63,973 bases of DNA. Source: Actinoallomurus sp. GTDB taxonomy: Bacteria > Actinomycetota > Actinomycetes > Streptosporangiales > Streptosporangiaceae. The translations under genes were made by a program, and so were the position numbers. The DNA lies in assembly GCA_025964625.1 (NCBI GenBank), contig JAOPYL010000361.1, forward strand, positions 1 to 63,973. The letters are read 5' to 3'. Shown piece after piece: positions 40,944 through 49,469 of this stretch (the first letter of the stretch is position 1; each line of letters starts with the position of its first letter). The notes under the pieces were generated by a model. That model saw only the letters and a program-made list of their open reading frames with translations. It ran no database searches and was not told where the DNA came from.

Positions 40944-41846
40944 TCACCAGTCGCCGGGGAGCCCGCCGCCGTACCAGCTCTCGATCAGCTGCCGGGCGAT
41001 GGAGATCGTGCCCGGCAGGAGGATCTCGCCGGACTCCGCGGCGGCGAGGAGCTCCGGGCGGGTGTACCACCGGGCGCTCTTGATCTCCTCGCCGTCCACG
41101 CGCAGCTCCTGGCCCTCGTCGGCCCGGGCGAAGAAGCCCAGCATGAGGCTGCGCGGCAGCGGCCACGGCTGGCTGCCGAGGTAACGGCAGTCGCGTACGG
41201 TCACGCCGACCTCTTCGCGGACCTCACGGACCACGGCCTGCTCGAGTGACTCGCCCGCCTCGACGAACCCGGCCAGGATCGACACGCGCCCGGCCGGCCA
41301 TCGCGCGCTACGGGCCAGCAGTATGCGCTCATCGTCGTGCACCAGCATGATCACCGCGGGGTCCGTGCGGGGGAAGTGCTCGGAGCCGTCCGCCGTGCAG
41401 ATCCGGGTATGTCCCGCCGACGCGATGGTCGTACGGGCTCCGCAGCGCGGGCAGTGCGTGTGCGTGTCGTGCCAGTTCTGCAGGGCGACCGCCTGGGTGA
41501 GCAGGCCGGCGTCCCGGTCGCTCAGCACCGCGCCCATGGCGCGGAGGTCGGCGGCCTCCGTGCCCTCAATCGCGGGGAGCGGGGACGAGACGCCGAAATA
41601 GGCGACCCCGCCGGGGTCGACACCCAGCAGATAACGCTCGCCCTCCGGAGCCTGGCCGGGGCTCAGCAGCACCAGCGCGGGGTTCGGCCGGACCAGTGCC
41701 CTGCCCTGCTCGACCACCAGCACTCGACTGCACGGATCCGCCCACGCCTCCGCGACCCACGCGTCGTCACGGCGGCGCTCGCCGACCCGGTCGAGGGTGC
41801 CCCGCGCGAGCGCGAGCCAGCCGAGTCCTTCGGGAAGTTCACTCAC
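40944..41846 (-). CDS. nudC: NAD(+) diphosphatase NudC
   Basis: A 300-residue NudC that hydrolyses NADH/NAD+ and can remove NAD caps from RNA. The Nudix box includes GFVEAGESLEQAVV then REVREEVGV. The NADH-specific motif after it is SQPWPLPRSLMLGF. The zinc-ribbon region CPRCGARTTIASAG...RICTADGSEHFPR has three cysteines; the fourth position is not Cys, as in other actinobacterial NudC, so His may serve. The GTG at 41846 with GAGAGG upstream was chosen over an ATG-like start nine codons earlier. The gene sits in the uvrD2-mrx1-nudC-adnBA neighbourhood known from mycobacteria. Confidence 0.93.
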   Translation of the reverse strand: MSELPEGLGWLALARGTLDRVGERRRDDAWVAEAWADPCSRVLVVEQGRALVRPNPALVLLSPGQAPEGERYLLGVDPGGVAYFGVSSPLPAIEGTEAADLRAMGAVLSDRDAGLLTQAVALQNWHDTHTHCPRCGARTTIASAGHTRICTADGSEHFPRTDPAVIMLVHDDERILLARSARWPAGRVSILAGFVEAGESLEQAVVREVREEVGVTVRDCRYLGSQPWPLPRSLMLGFFARADEGQELRVDGEEIKSARWYTRPELLAAAESGEILLPGTISIARQLIESWYGGGLPGDW

Positions 41847-41876
41847 TGCAACACCTCTCAATGACGGCAACACCTC

Positions 41877-43271
41877 TCAAAGACTGTTGGCCAACTCGTC
41901 CCAGAGGTAGGCGGCGGCCTCGGCGCCCTTCAGCAGCAACGGCATGTCGACCTTCTCGTTGGGCGCGTGGATGCGGTCCTCGTCGAGACCCACGGCGACG
42001 AACACCAGTGGCGCCTCCAGGATGTCCGCGAGGTCGGCCTCAGGGCCGCTGCCGCCCTCGCGGGTGAACAGCACCTCCTTGCCGAACGCCTTCTCCATCG
42101 CCCGCTTGGCCGCCAGCACCCCCGGCGAGTCGATCGGCGAGAAGCACGGGCGTACGCCGGGTCCCGGGATGTGCACGTCGGCCGCGATGCCGGGCGGGGT
42201 GTTCTCGGCGACGTACGCCGTCAACGCCTCCTGGACCGATCGCGGGTCCTGGCCGGCGACGAGCCGGAACGAGACCTTCGCGTGCGCCTCACGGGGCACG
42301 ATCGTCTTGCCTCCGGGGCCGGTGTGGCCGCCCCACATGCCGTTGATCTCGGCGGTCGGACGTGCCCAGATGCGCTCCAGCGTGGTGAAGCCCTCCTCCC
42401 CGTACGCGGCGCGGCTGCCGCCCGCCGTCGCGAGCCACTCCTTCTCGTCGAAGGGGAGCTTGGCGAACAGCTCGCGTTCCTCGTCGGTGAGTTCGACGAC
42501 GCCGTTGTAGAAGCCCTTGAGCGTGACGCGGTTGTTCTCGTCGTGCAGGCCGGCGAGGAGCCGGGCCATCGCGTGCAGCGGGTTGGGCACGGCGCCGCCG
42601 AAGGAGCCGGAGTGCAGGTCGACGGACGGGCCGTGCAGGGAGATCTCCGCCTCGGTCAGGCCACGCATGCCGGTGCACATCGACGGGACGTCGGCGCCCC
42701 ACATGGTCGTGTCGCTGATAACGACGGCGTCGCAGGCCAGCCGGTCCTTCTTGGCCCGCAGTAGCTCGGCGAAGTGCGGCGAGCCGGACTCCTCCTCGCC
42801 CTCGATCAGCATCTTGATCGTGACGGGCGGCGCGGTACGGCCGCTCGCGGCGAGGCCGGCCCGCAGGCCCAGCGTGTGGAAGAAGATCTGCCCCTTGTCG
42901 TCCGACGTGCCCCGGCCGATGAGCTGCTCGCCCCTCTCGACCGGTGCGAACGGGTCGGTGTCCCACTCGTCGAGCGGCTCGACCGGCTGCACGTCGTGGT
43001 GCCCGTACACGATCACCTTGGGCGCGGCCGGGTCCTCGGCCGGCCATTCCGCGAACACGGCCGGCAGGCCTCGCCCGGACTCGCTCCCCGTCTCCCAGAT
43101 CTCCACTGTCGGGAAGCCGGTCTCGCGCAGATGCCGCGCGAGCCATTCGGCGGAGCGCCGCACGTCCTCGCATCGCTCCGGATCACCGGAGATCGACGGG
43201 ATGGCGAGCCACTGCTTCAGCGCGGCGAAGAACCCGCTCGCGTTGGTCTCGATGTATTCGCGTACGTCCAT
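41877..43271 (-). CDS. M20 family metallo-dipeptidase
   Basis: A 464-residue cytosolic peptidase of family M20 (CNDP/PepV-like). Zinc-site motifs are VYGHHDVQPV, GRGTSDDKGQ, the catalytic GEEESGS and VVISDTTMW. A dimerisation lid domain lies between about 190 and 350, and a late histidine is in RIHAPNEKV. It should cleave dipeptides or related amides with two zinc ions. The ATG at 43271 is preceded by GAGGAAG; in-frame codons further upstream lie in the promoter. It lies 30 bp upstream of nudC and may be co-transcribed with it. Confidence 0.92.
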   Translation of the reverse strand: MDVREYIETNASGFFAALKQWLAIPSISGDPERCEDVRRSAEWLARHLRETGFPTVEIWETGSESGRGLPAVFAEWPAEDPAAPKVIVYGHHDVQPVEPLDEWDTDPFAPVERGEQLIGRGTSDDKGQIFFHTLGLRAGLAASGRTAPPVTIKMLIEGEEESGSPHFAELLRAKKDRLACDAVVISDTTMWGADVPSMCTGMRGLTEAEISLHGPSVDLHSGSFGGAVPNPLHAMARLLAGLHDENNRVTLKGFYNGVVELTDEERELFAKLPFDEKEWLATAGGSRAAYGEEGFTTLERIWARPTAEINGMWGGHTGPGGKTIVPREAHAKVSFRLVAGQDPRSVQEALTAYVAENTPPGIAADVHIPGPGVRPCFSPIDSPGVLAAKRAMEKAFGKEVLFTREGGSGPEADLADILEAPLVFVAVGLDEDRIHAPNEKVDMPLLLKGAEAAAYLWDELANSL

Positions 43272-43316
43272 CAGCTGCTTCCTCGCAGGTAGATCTTCAT
43301 CTGGCACTCTAGTGCC

Positions 43317-43586
43317 GTGACCATCTTCATCGACCGCCCGCTCTGGCCCGCACGCGGCAGGTTGTGGTCGCACATGGTCAGCGACGCGTCATTCGAGGAG
43401 CTGCACGCCTTCGCCGGGCGGCTCGGCATGCCGTCCCGCGCCTTCGAACGCGACCATTACGACGTGCCTTCGGTGCTGTACGACTCCGCTCTCGGTCTCG
43501 GCGCGGAGCCGATCGGCTCCCAGGAGCTCGTGGCCCGGCTCACCGGGGCCGGCCTGCGCCGCCGGAAGAACGGCCGAGGAGCATGA
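43317..43586 (+). CDS. DUF4031 domain protein
   Basis: An 89-residue protein that begins MTIFIDRPLWPARGRLWSHM, the signature of DUF4031. It is a small basic protein with WSHMVSD and HYDVPSVLYD stretches typical of the family. The start is GTG at 43317. It diverges from the dipeptidase gene, 45 bp away, and its last 47 bp overlap the 3' end of the convergent HD-domain gene on the other strand. No function is known to me. Confidence 0.85.
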   Translation: MTIFIDRPLWPARGRLWSHMVSDASFEELHAFAGRLGMPSRAFERDHYDVPSVLYDSALGLGAEPIGSQELVARLTGAGLRRRKNGRGA

Positions 43587-44160
43587 GCTCGGTCCGGAGG
43601 TTCTGGCGGGCCGCGGCCTCCCATCGGTCGTGGCCCGGTCCGGTACGGAACAGCGAGGGCAGCCCGAGCAGGCTCCGCAGCACGTCCGCGCGGCCCTCCC
43701 GGAAGACGTCGTCCGGCACGGTGGAGTACTCCTCGCGCACGGCGGCGGCGTACTCGGCGTAGCGATCCGGGCCGGCGGCGAGGATCGCCAGGTCCGCGTC
43801 GCAGAGGACGGCGCCGTTGCGGTCGCCTGCCTCCGGCTCGTGGGTCGCGGTCAGCCGGACCAGCCGGGCGACCTCCGCGATCACCTCGGGCGGCAGGTCG
43901 GTGTCGGCGAGCATCCGTTCGGCCAGCACCGCGCTGCGCTCCTCGTTGTCGCCCCGCGACGGGTCGTAGACCGCGTCGTGGAACCAGGCCGCGATCCGCA
44001 CCGCGTCGGCGTCCTCGGCCTCGCGGGCCAGCTCGTCGACGTGGTCGAGCACGTCGGCGAGGTGCACGGCCGTGTGATAGCGGCGGTGCGGCTCGCCGTA
44101 CCGGCGCAGCAGGCCGGCGCCGATCACATCCGGGCCGGACCAGCGCGGCAGGAGGTCCAT
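43540..44160 (-). CDS. HD domain metal-dependent phosphohydrolase
   Basis: A 206-residue HD-superfamily protein of the predicted metal-dependent hydrolase type. The pattern HRRYHTAVHLADVLDHVDEL holds the first histidine pair, IAAWFHDAVYDPSRGDNEERSAVLAE the HD doublet, and LCDADLAILA a later Asp. It probably hydrolyses a phosphate monoester or nucleotide; the substrate is unknown. The ATG at 44160 overlaps the ABC ATPase stop by one base (TGATG), so the two are coupled. An upstream in-frame extension lies inside that gene. Confidence 0.85.
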   Translation of the reverse strand: MDLLPRWSGPDVIGAGLLRRYGEPHRRYHTAVHLADVLDHVDELAREAEDADAVRIAAWFHDAVYDPSRGDNEERSAVLAERMLADTDLPPEVIAEVARLVRLTATHEPEAGDRNGAVLCDADLAILAAGPDRYAEYAAAVREEYSTVPDDVFREGRADVLRSLLGLPSLFRTGPGHDRWEAAARQNLRTELMLLGRSSGGAGRPR

Positions 44161-44939
44161 CAGGAGGCCCTCGCGCTCCAGCGTCCACCGGCCCGCTCGA
44201 TGGCGATCGGGTGGTCGAAGCACGTGCTGATCAGGTCGGTGGTCAGGACGCCGTCGGCCGCGCCGGAGGCGAGCACCCGTCCCTGCCGCAGCAGGATCGC
44301 GTGGGTGGTGCTGGCCGGCAGCTCCTCGAGATGGTGGGTGACCAGCACGCTCGTCAGCGACGGCTGGGCGCGACGGAGCTGGTCGATGGCGGTGAGCAGC
44401 TGCTCGCGGGCGGCGACGTCGAGCCCGGTGGCCGGCTCGTCGAGCAGCAACAGCCGGGGCCTGGCCATCAGGGCCCGGGCGATCAGCGTGCGGCCGCGCT
44501 CGCCGTGGGAGAGCGTGAGCCAGCGGGCCTCCCGGCGGGCGGCCAGCCCGAGCAGCTCGATGAGCTCGTCCGCACGGTCCAGGTCCTCCGGCTCGGGCTT
44601 CCAGTGCGGCACCAGCTCGATGCTGCCGGTCGCGCCGGTGAGGACGACCTCGTGCACGGTGCGCGCGGACTGCAGCGGATGGTGCGGGTTGACGTGCCCG
44701 ATCAGGGCGCGCAGCTCACGGACGTCGACGCGGCCGAGCCGGTGGCCGAGCACGTGCACCTGCCCGCTGGTCGGATGCTGGTACGCCCCGAGCAGGCTGA
44801 GCAGGGTGGACTTGCCCGCCCCATTGGCGCCGAGCAGCGCCCAGTGCTCGCCCTCGCGCACGTTCAGCGAGACGTCGTCCAGCAGCGCTCGGCCGTCCCG
44901 GACGAATCGGACATCTTCTACGCGGAGTACAGCAGTCAT
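44160..44939 (-). CDS. Stand-alone ABC transporter ATP-binding protein
   Basis: A 259-residue ABC ATPase without neighbouring permease. The Walker A motif is GANGAGKST, the signature is LSHGERGRTLIARALM (a variant, SHGE rather than SGGQ), Walker B is LLLLDEPATGLD, and the H-loop is VLVTHHLEEL. The SHGE signature and overall sequence recall ModF/YlmA-like ATPases of unclear partner. The ATG at 44939 gives the full domain; the ribosome site is weak and in-frame codons exist upstream. It diverges from the siderophore operon with the iron box in between. A role in iron-siderophore uptake is possible but unproven. Confidence 0.87.
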   Translation of the reverse strand: MTAVLRVEDVRFVRDGRALLDDVSLNVREGEHWALLGANGAGKSTLLSLLGAYQHPTSGQVHVLGHRLGRVDVRELRALIGHVNPHHPLQSARTVHEVVLTGATGSIELVPHWKPEPEDLDRADELIELLGLAARREARWLTLSHGERGRTLIARALMARPRLLLLDEPATGLDVAAREQLLTAIDQLRRAQPSLTSVLVTHHLEELPASTTHAILLRQGRVLASGAADGVLTTDLISTCFDHPIAIERAGGRWSARAS

Positions 44940-45021
44940 CGCGAGGCAGGTTACCGAAGACACGCGAGAGCCAAGAGGTTGCACCCCTGGCCGGGCCCGC
45001 GCCAGTATGGTCGAGCTGTAC

Positions 45022-45040
45022 TTAGGTAAGCCTTACCTCA
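45022..45040. promoter_or_regulatory. Iron box (IdeR/DmdR-type operator)
   Basis: TTAGGTAAGCCTTACCTCA matches the actinobacterial IdeR/DmdR consensus TTAGGTTAGGCTAACCTAA at 15 of 19 positions by hand count. It contains a perfect inverted repeat AGGTAAG-C-CTTACCT. It ends 15 bp before the GTG of the first siderophore gene, where a bound iron-loaded repressor would block transcription. Confidence 0.88.
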
Positions 45041-45055
45041 TTGCCCAGGAGACTC

Positions 45056-46168
45056 GTGCGGCTCTACATCACGGCCGGCAAGCAGACCGACTCGGTCACT
45101 CACGGCTTCCTGCCCGCCGCCGCCGCACTCGGCCTCGACGTCACCCTGCTCACCGACCGGGCGTGGCCGGTGGAGACCGTGCGCTGCGACGTCACCGACT
45201 TCCGTGCGGTCATCGCGGCGATCGCCCGGCGAGAGCCGCCCGGAGCGATCTTCTCCAACAGCGACCACCTGCAGGCACCCACAGCCCTGGCCGCCGAGTA
45301 CTTCGGGCTGCCCGGCAAGGACTGGCGGGCGGCGCTGCGCGCCAAGAACAAGGCGCTCATGCGCCGCACGCTGGGCGGGGTGTTCGCCGTGGAGCTCCAG
45401 CCCGGCGAGCGGCCGCCCGGCGACGCTCCCTATCCGCTCGTGGTGAAGCCGCGCGAGGGCGTGGCCAGCGAGGACGTCTTCCTGGTCGGGGACGCCGCCG
45501 AGCTCGCCGCGCGCTGCCGGGAGATCTGGGCCAGACGGCCCGGCGAGCTCGTCGCCGAGGAGTACCTGCCCGGCGATCTGCACACGCTCGAGACGCTGAA
45601 CGGCCGGGTCATGGGGGCGTTCCGGACCACGGTCTCGCCCCCGCCGCACTTCGTCGAAGAACGCCTCGACTGGGCGCCACCGCCCTGCGCCGGCGAGGTT
45701 CTGGAGCGACTCCGTACGCTCGGGGTCGGCTTCGGCGCCTGCCACACCGAGTACGTCATGCACGAGGGCCGCGCCCGGATCATCGAGGTCAACTACCGGA
45801 TCATCGGCGACCACTGCGACTTCCTGCTCGCCGACCTGCTCGGCGTCCCGATCTTCGACTGGGTGCTCCGCGCCCATCTCGGAGAGCCCGTTCCGGACCC
45901 GCCGGCCGCAGCCGGACACGCCACCGTCGACTCGGTGATCGCCGATCGGTCCGGCACCCTGACCGCCGCGCCCGGCCGGCAGGAGTACGAGGCCGGCGGG
46001 GTGCGGCTCGCGTACTGGCCGCTCCGCGCGACCGGCGACACCATCACGCTCAGCCGGACCAACCGCGACTACGTCGGCACGATCCGGGCCGTGGGCCCCG
46101 GCTCCGCGGAGGTCGAGGCGGCGATCGGGCACTTCCGCGCCCGGCACCACTGGGAGATCACCCCGTGA
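45056..46168 (+). CDS. ATP-grasp ligase of the siderophore operon (PvsA-like)
   Basis: A 370-residue ATP-grasp enzyme that begins VRLYITAGKQTDSVTHGFLP. Nucleotide-binding elements are YPLVVKPREGVASEDVFLV (about 122-140) and GELVAEEYLPGD. The metal-binding end is RIIEVNYRIIGDHCDFLL (Glu and Asn-type ligands). In the vibrioferrin pathway PvsA, also ATP-grasp, is the first gene and joins a carboxylate to an amine. The GTG at 45056 is preceded by CAGGAGA; the TTG five codons earlier overlaps the iron box. It overlaps the next gene by 4 bp. The PvsA assignment rests on family plus gene order. Confidence 0.82.
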   Translation: MRLYITAGKQTDSVTHGFLPAAAALGLDVTLLTDRAWPVETVRCDVTDFRAVIAAIARREPPGAIFSNSDHLQAPTALAAEYFGLPGKDWRAALRAKNKALMRRTLGGVFAVELQPGERPPGDAPYPLVVKPREGVASEDVFLVGDAAELAARCREIWARRPGELVAEEYLPGDLHTLETLNGRVMGAFRTTVSPPPHFVEERLDWAPPPCAGEVLERLRTLGVGFGACHTEYVMHEGRARIIEVNYRIIGDHCDFLLADLLGVPIFDWVLRAHLGEPVPDPPAAAGHATVDSVIADRSGTLTAAPGRQEYEAGGVRLAYWPLRATGDTITLSRTNRDYVGTIRAVGPGSAEVEAAIGHFRARHHWEITP

Positions 46169-47766
46169 GCGAAGAGACGTTGACGTCGGGATCGTCGCCC
46201 TTCTCGGCCGCGGGAGGGCGATATTCCCGCACTCGACAGGAGGCCTACCTCGCCGGGCGGGTGCTCGACACGCTACTTCGCGAGGACTACGGCGGGTTGT
46301 CGCAGCGCGTCTCGGGTGACCGGCTGACGCTGCCGGGCGGGCGGACGGTCTCGCTGACGCGCGGGGAGTTCACGGGCGCCGACGAGCATCCCGCGGCTCA
46401 CCGGGGGCGGCACCCGGGCTTTCTCGCCGAGCTGGTGGTGGACGACGTCGTGACGCTGAACGAGGTGCTCTCCGCCGTACGGGCGCTGGCCGACCCGCGT
46501 GACGATGTGGCCGCCTTCGAACGCGAGTGCCGTGAGACCCTGCGGGCGCTCCGGCTGCACGACGCCGTACGGCCGCGCCCGGGCGGGGTCACGCGGTACG
46601 ACGCGCTGGCCGCGACCGTCGACCATCCCGTCTACCCGACCGCACGGTGCCGGCTCGGCCTGGACGAGCGCGACCTGCTGGCCTACGCGCCCGAGTTCTG
46701 CCCGTCGTTCCGGCTGCGGTGGACCGGAGTGCCGCACTCGACCTGCCAGGGCCACCGCCCGGCCTGGTGGCCCTCTCCCGGCGACCTCGGCCTGCCCGCG
46801 GGCCACGACGTGTTCCCCGTGCATCCGCTGACCGCCCGGCTGATCCCGACGGTGCCCGGGCCCGGCGTCGAGGTCCGGCCGACCCTGTCGATGCGCACGG
46901 TCGCGATCGGAGGCCGCGAGCAGCTGAAGCTGCCACTGCCGACCAGCACCCTCGGCCTGCGGAACCGGCGGGTCATCGTGCCGGGCACCCTCTCCGACGG
47001 CGCCCTCGTCGAACGGGTGCTCCGCGCGGTGCTGGAGCGGGAGCGGCCGCCGGTGCTGCTGGCCGACGAGCAGACCTACGGCCACGCGGACGACCCGCTG
47101 CGCGGTTACCTGGTCCGGCGGCTGCCCGCCGACGGCGTGCCGGTCGCGGCACTGCTGGCCCGCACGCCGGAGGGTCGCCACGTCGTCGAGGAACTGACCG
47201 ACGACGTCGAGTCCTTCTTCGGGTGCTACCTCAGCGTGCTGTTCGGCTGGAACGTCACATTGCTGACCCGGTACGGCATCGCGCTCGAGGCACACCAGCA
47301 GAACGTCTCGATCGCGCCGGACCGGCCGCTGCGGCTGATGCTCAAGGACAACGACGGCGCGCTCATCGACCTGCGGCGGCTCGGCCGTTCGCTGGGCTGG
47401 GCGCCCGAGCCGGAGGACTTCAGCGACCACCGGCTGCTCACCGCGGACCCGGAGGCGCTGGCCCGGGTGTTCATCACGATCACCGTGCACCTGTGCGCCG
47501 GAGCGATCGCCTTCGGGCTCGCCGAGCGGGACCTGCTCCCCCTCGGCACGGGTCTGGGCCTCATCAGGCATCATCTCGGCGCGGCGCTCGACGCGCACGA
47601 CGACTCCGGTTTCCTGCGATCGCGCACGCTCGACGCCGACCGGCTGCCCGGCAAGGCGATGATCACCGCCGGGACGCTCGTCGGCAAGGACCGCACCGGG
47701 GCCGAGGACATCAACAAGCACTACGGCCCACCTGGGCCCAACTACCTGAAGAGGTCTGCCAATTGA
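46165..47766 (+). CDS. NIS siderophore synthetase, IucA/IucC family (PvsB-like)
   Basis: A 533-residue NRPS-independent siderophore synthetase, which uses ATP to activate a carboxylate (usually of citrate) and couples it to an amine or alcohol. Family blocks are KLPLPTSTLGLRNRRVI, DPLRGYLVRRLP and the C-terminal LEAHQQNVSI, with a FhuF-like end (NKHYGPPGPNYLK). The usual GHPxHPxxKxRxG signature is degenerate: DHPVYPTARCRLG, with His to Tyr and Lys to Arg. The late RD motif is KDNDG. The GTG at 46165 overlaps the preceding stop (GTGA). A very long in-frame extension upstream is a shadow. Confidence 0.87.
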   Translation: MSEETLTSGSSPFSAAGGRYSRTRQEAYLAGRVLDTLLREDYGGLSQRVSGDRLTLPGGRTVSLTRGEFTGADEHPAAHRGRHPGFLAELVVDDVVTLNEVLSAVRALADPRDDVAAFERECRETLRALRLHDAVRPRPGGVTRYDALAATVDHPVYPTARCRLGLDERDLLAYAPEFCPSFRLRWTGVPHSTCQGHRPAWWPSPGDLGLPAGHDVFPVHPLTARLIPTVPGPGVEVRPTLSMRTVAIGGREQLKLPLPTSTLGLRNRRVIVPGTLSDGALVERVLRAVLERERPPVLLADEQTYGHADDPLRGYLVRRLPADGVPVAALLARTPEGRHVVEELTDDVESFFGCYLSVLFGWNVTLLTRYGIALEAHQQNVSIAPDRPLRLMLKDNDGALIDLRRLGRSLGWAPEPEDFSDHRLLTADPEALARVFITITVHLCAGAIAFGLAERDLLPLGTGLGLIRHHLGAALDAHDDSGFLRSRTLDADRLPGKAMITAGTLVGKDRTGAEDINKHYGPPGPNYLKRSAN

Positions 47767-49469
47767 CGTCGCTCGCGCGACCCGCGCCCTCCTGGCCATG
47801 CCCGCCCGCCCCCACCGGCCCTCCGCGGCCACGGGCCGCCCCACGGCTCGACGCCGGCGAGGTCACCGCCCTCGCCCTGCTCAACTGCGCGGTCCGGGAG
47901 ATCTGCGCGCCCGGGCACCAGCTTTGGCCGGTGGAACCGTACCTCGTCGTGCGGCTGCCCCGCGTGGACGTGACGCTGAGGGCCCGGCTGCTGCGCCCGC
48001 AGGTCATGACCCCGCGGCTGACCGGCCCGATCGAGGAGCTGCGCGACGGCTGGACCCCTCTGGGCTGGCGACGGCTCGCCGGGCTGATCGCCGCGGAGCT
48101 GGAGCTGCTGACCGGCGCGGCCAACCCCGAGTTCACCGCCCAGGTCACGGCGAGCCACGACGCCATGGCGATCATGATCCGCAAAGGGCGGTGGCCGCGT
48201 GAGCAGGCGGATCTCTACCTGGAGTCGGAGCAGTCCCTCGTGGTGGGACACCGGTTCCATCCGTCGCCCAAGTCGCGGCAGGGCGCGGACTGGCTGCGCT
48301 ACGCCCCCGAGACCGGCGCCCGCTTCCCACTGCACTGGCTGGCGGTCCGGGAGGACGCGATCGCCGAAGAGGGCGACGTCTCGCTGCTGGACCGGCTCGG
48401 CCCGCCGGTACGGGACGGCTACCGCGTGCTGCCCGCCCATCCCTGGCAGCTCTCCCTGCTGCGGCCCGAGTCGGAGGCCGTCATCGACCTCGGGCCGTAC
48501 GGACCGGAGGCCGTGCCCACATCGTCGGTCCGCACCGTGTACGTCCCGGACGCCTTCCTGAAGTTCAGCCTCGACGTCCGCATCACCAACTGCGTGCGGA
48601 AGAACGCCTGGTACGAACTGGCCGGCGCGGTCGCGCTGACGCGGGCTCTGCGGCCGGTGTTCGACGGGCTGCCGGCCGGCCTGCTGGGCGAGCCCGGCTA
48701 CCGGACGGTCTCCGCCGGCGGCCCCCGGCTCCACGAAGGACTCAGCGTGATCGTACGCGAGGGCGTCACGGGATTCGCGGGCACGCCACTGCTCGCCGCC
48801 GCCATCGCCGACCCGTACGGCCGCAGCGACGCCGCGGTCGCGCGCCTGCTCCACGATGCGTCACCGGACCACCTGCTGGCCTGGTGGGACGCGTACGTAC
48901 GCCACGTCGCCCCGCCGGTACTGCGGGCGTACCTGGCGCACGGTGTCGTCCTCGAACCGCACCTGCAGAACGTCCTCGTCTCGGTCGACGACGACGGCAT
49001 GCCGATCCAGGCGATCTTCCGCGATCTGGAGGGGACCAAGCTGCTGCCCGGTCCCTGGGCGTCGTTCCTGGCGGACCTGCCGGGTCCGGTGGCGCAGGCC
49101 ATGACGTACGACCCCGGCCGGGGCTGGGACAGGGTGGTCTACTGCCTCTTCGTCAACCACCTGTCCGAGGTCGCCGCCGCCGTCGCCGACCTGTGCCCGG
49201 CACTGGAGCGGGAGCTGTGGCGGCTCGCCCGGCACCACGTCGCGCGCTGTGCCGGGGAGACCTCAGCCGTGCCCGGTGGCGCCGGCCGGCTCCGGGCGCT
49301 GCTCGCCGGTGTCCCGCTGCCCGCCAAGTCCAACCTGCGCACCCGCTGGGCCCGCGATCCCGACCGGGAGGCGGCCTACGTCTCCGTGCCCAACCCCCTC
49401 GCCGACCTCGGCGCCGACGCCGCGCCGAACGGCGCGACCGCTCCACCGACCTCGGGATCGGCGCTCTGA
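47763..49469 (+). CDS. NIS siderophore synthetase, IucA/IucC family (PvsD-like)
   Basis: A 568-residue NIS synthetase with a canonical signature, GHRFHPSPKSRQG (about 160-172), then FLKFSLDVRITNCVRKN, LEPHLQNVLVS and the metal/ATP motif RDLEGTKLL. In vibrioferrin synthesis PvsD activates citrate and esterifies it with L-serine; the same role is inferred here. The TTG at 47763 overlaps the stop of the previous gene and has AGAGG at 8 nt. The first 30 residues are Pro-rich and variable. The protein's intact motifs contrast with the degenerate ones in the preceding gene product. Confidence 0.9.
   Translation: MTSLARPAPSWPCPPAPTGPPRPRAAPRLDAGEVTALALLNCAVREICAPGHQLWPVEPYLVVRLPRVDVTLRARLLRPQVMTPRLTGPIEELRDGWTPLGWRRLAGLIAAELELLTGAANPEFTAQVTASHDAMAIMIRKGRWPREQADLYLESEQSLVVGHRFHPSPKSRQGADWLRYAPETGARFPLHWLAVREDAIAEEGDVSLLDRLGPPVRDGYRVLPAHPWQLSLLRPESEAVIDLGPYGPEAVPTSSVRTVYVPDAFLKFSLDVRITNCVRKNAWYELAGAVALTRALRPVFDGLPAGLLGEPGYRTVSAGGPRLHEGLSVIVREGVTGFAGTPLLAAAIADPYGRSDAAVARLLHDASPDHLLAWWDAYVRHVAPPVLRAYLAHGVVLEPHLQNVLVSVDDDGMPIQAIFRDLEGTKLLPGPWASFLADLPGPVAQAMTYDPGRGWDRVVYCLFVNHLSEVAAAVADLCPALERELWRLARHHVARCAGETSAVPGGAGRLRALLAGVPLPAKSNLRTRWARDPDREAAYVSVPNPLADLGADAAPNGATAPPTSGSAL

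Noticed and set aside
43630-46164. An 845-codon in-frame extension upstream of the first NIS synthetase.
   Set aside because: It runs antisense through the HD and ABC genes and through the ATP-grasp gene in another frame, has no homology, and the GTG at 46165 with its stop overlap gives the normal family length.
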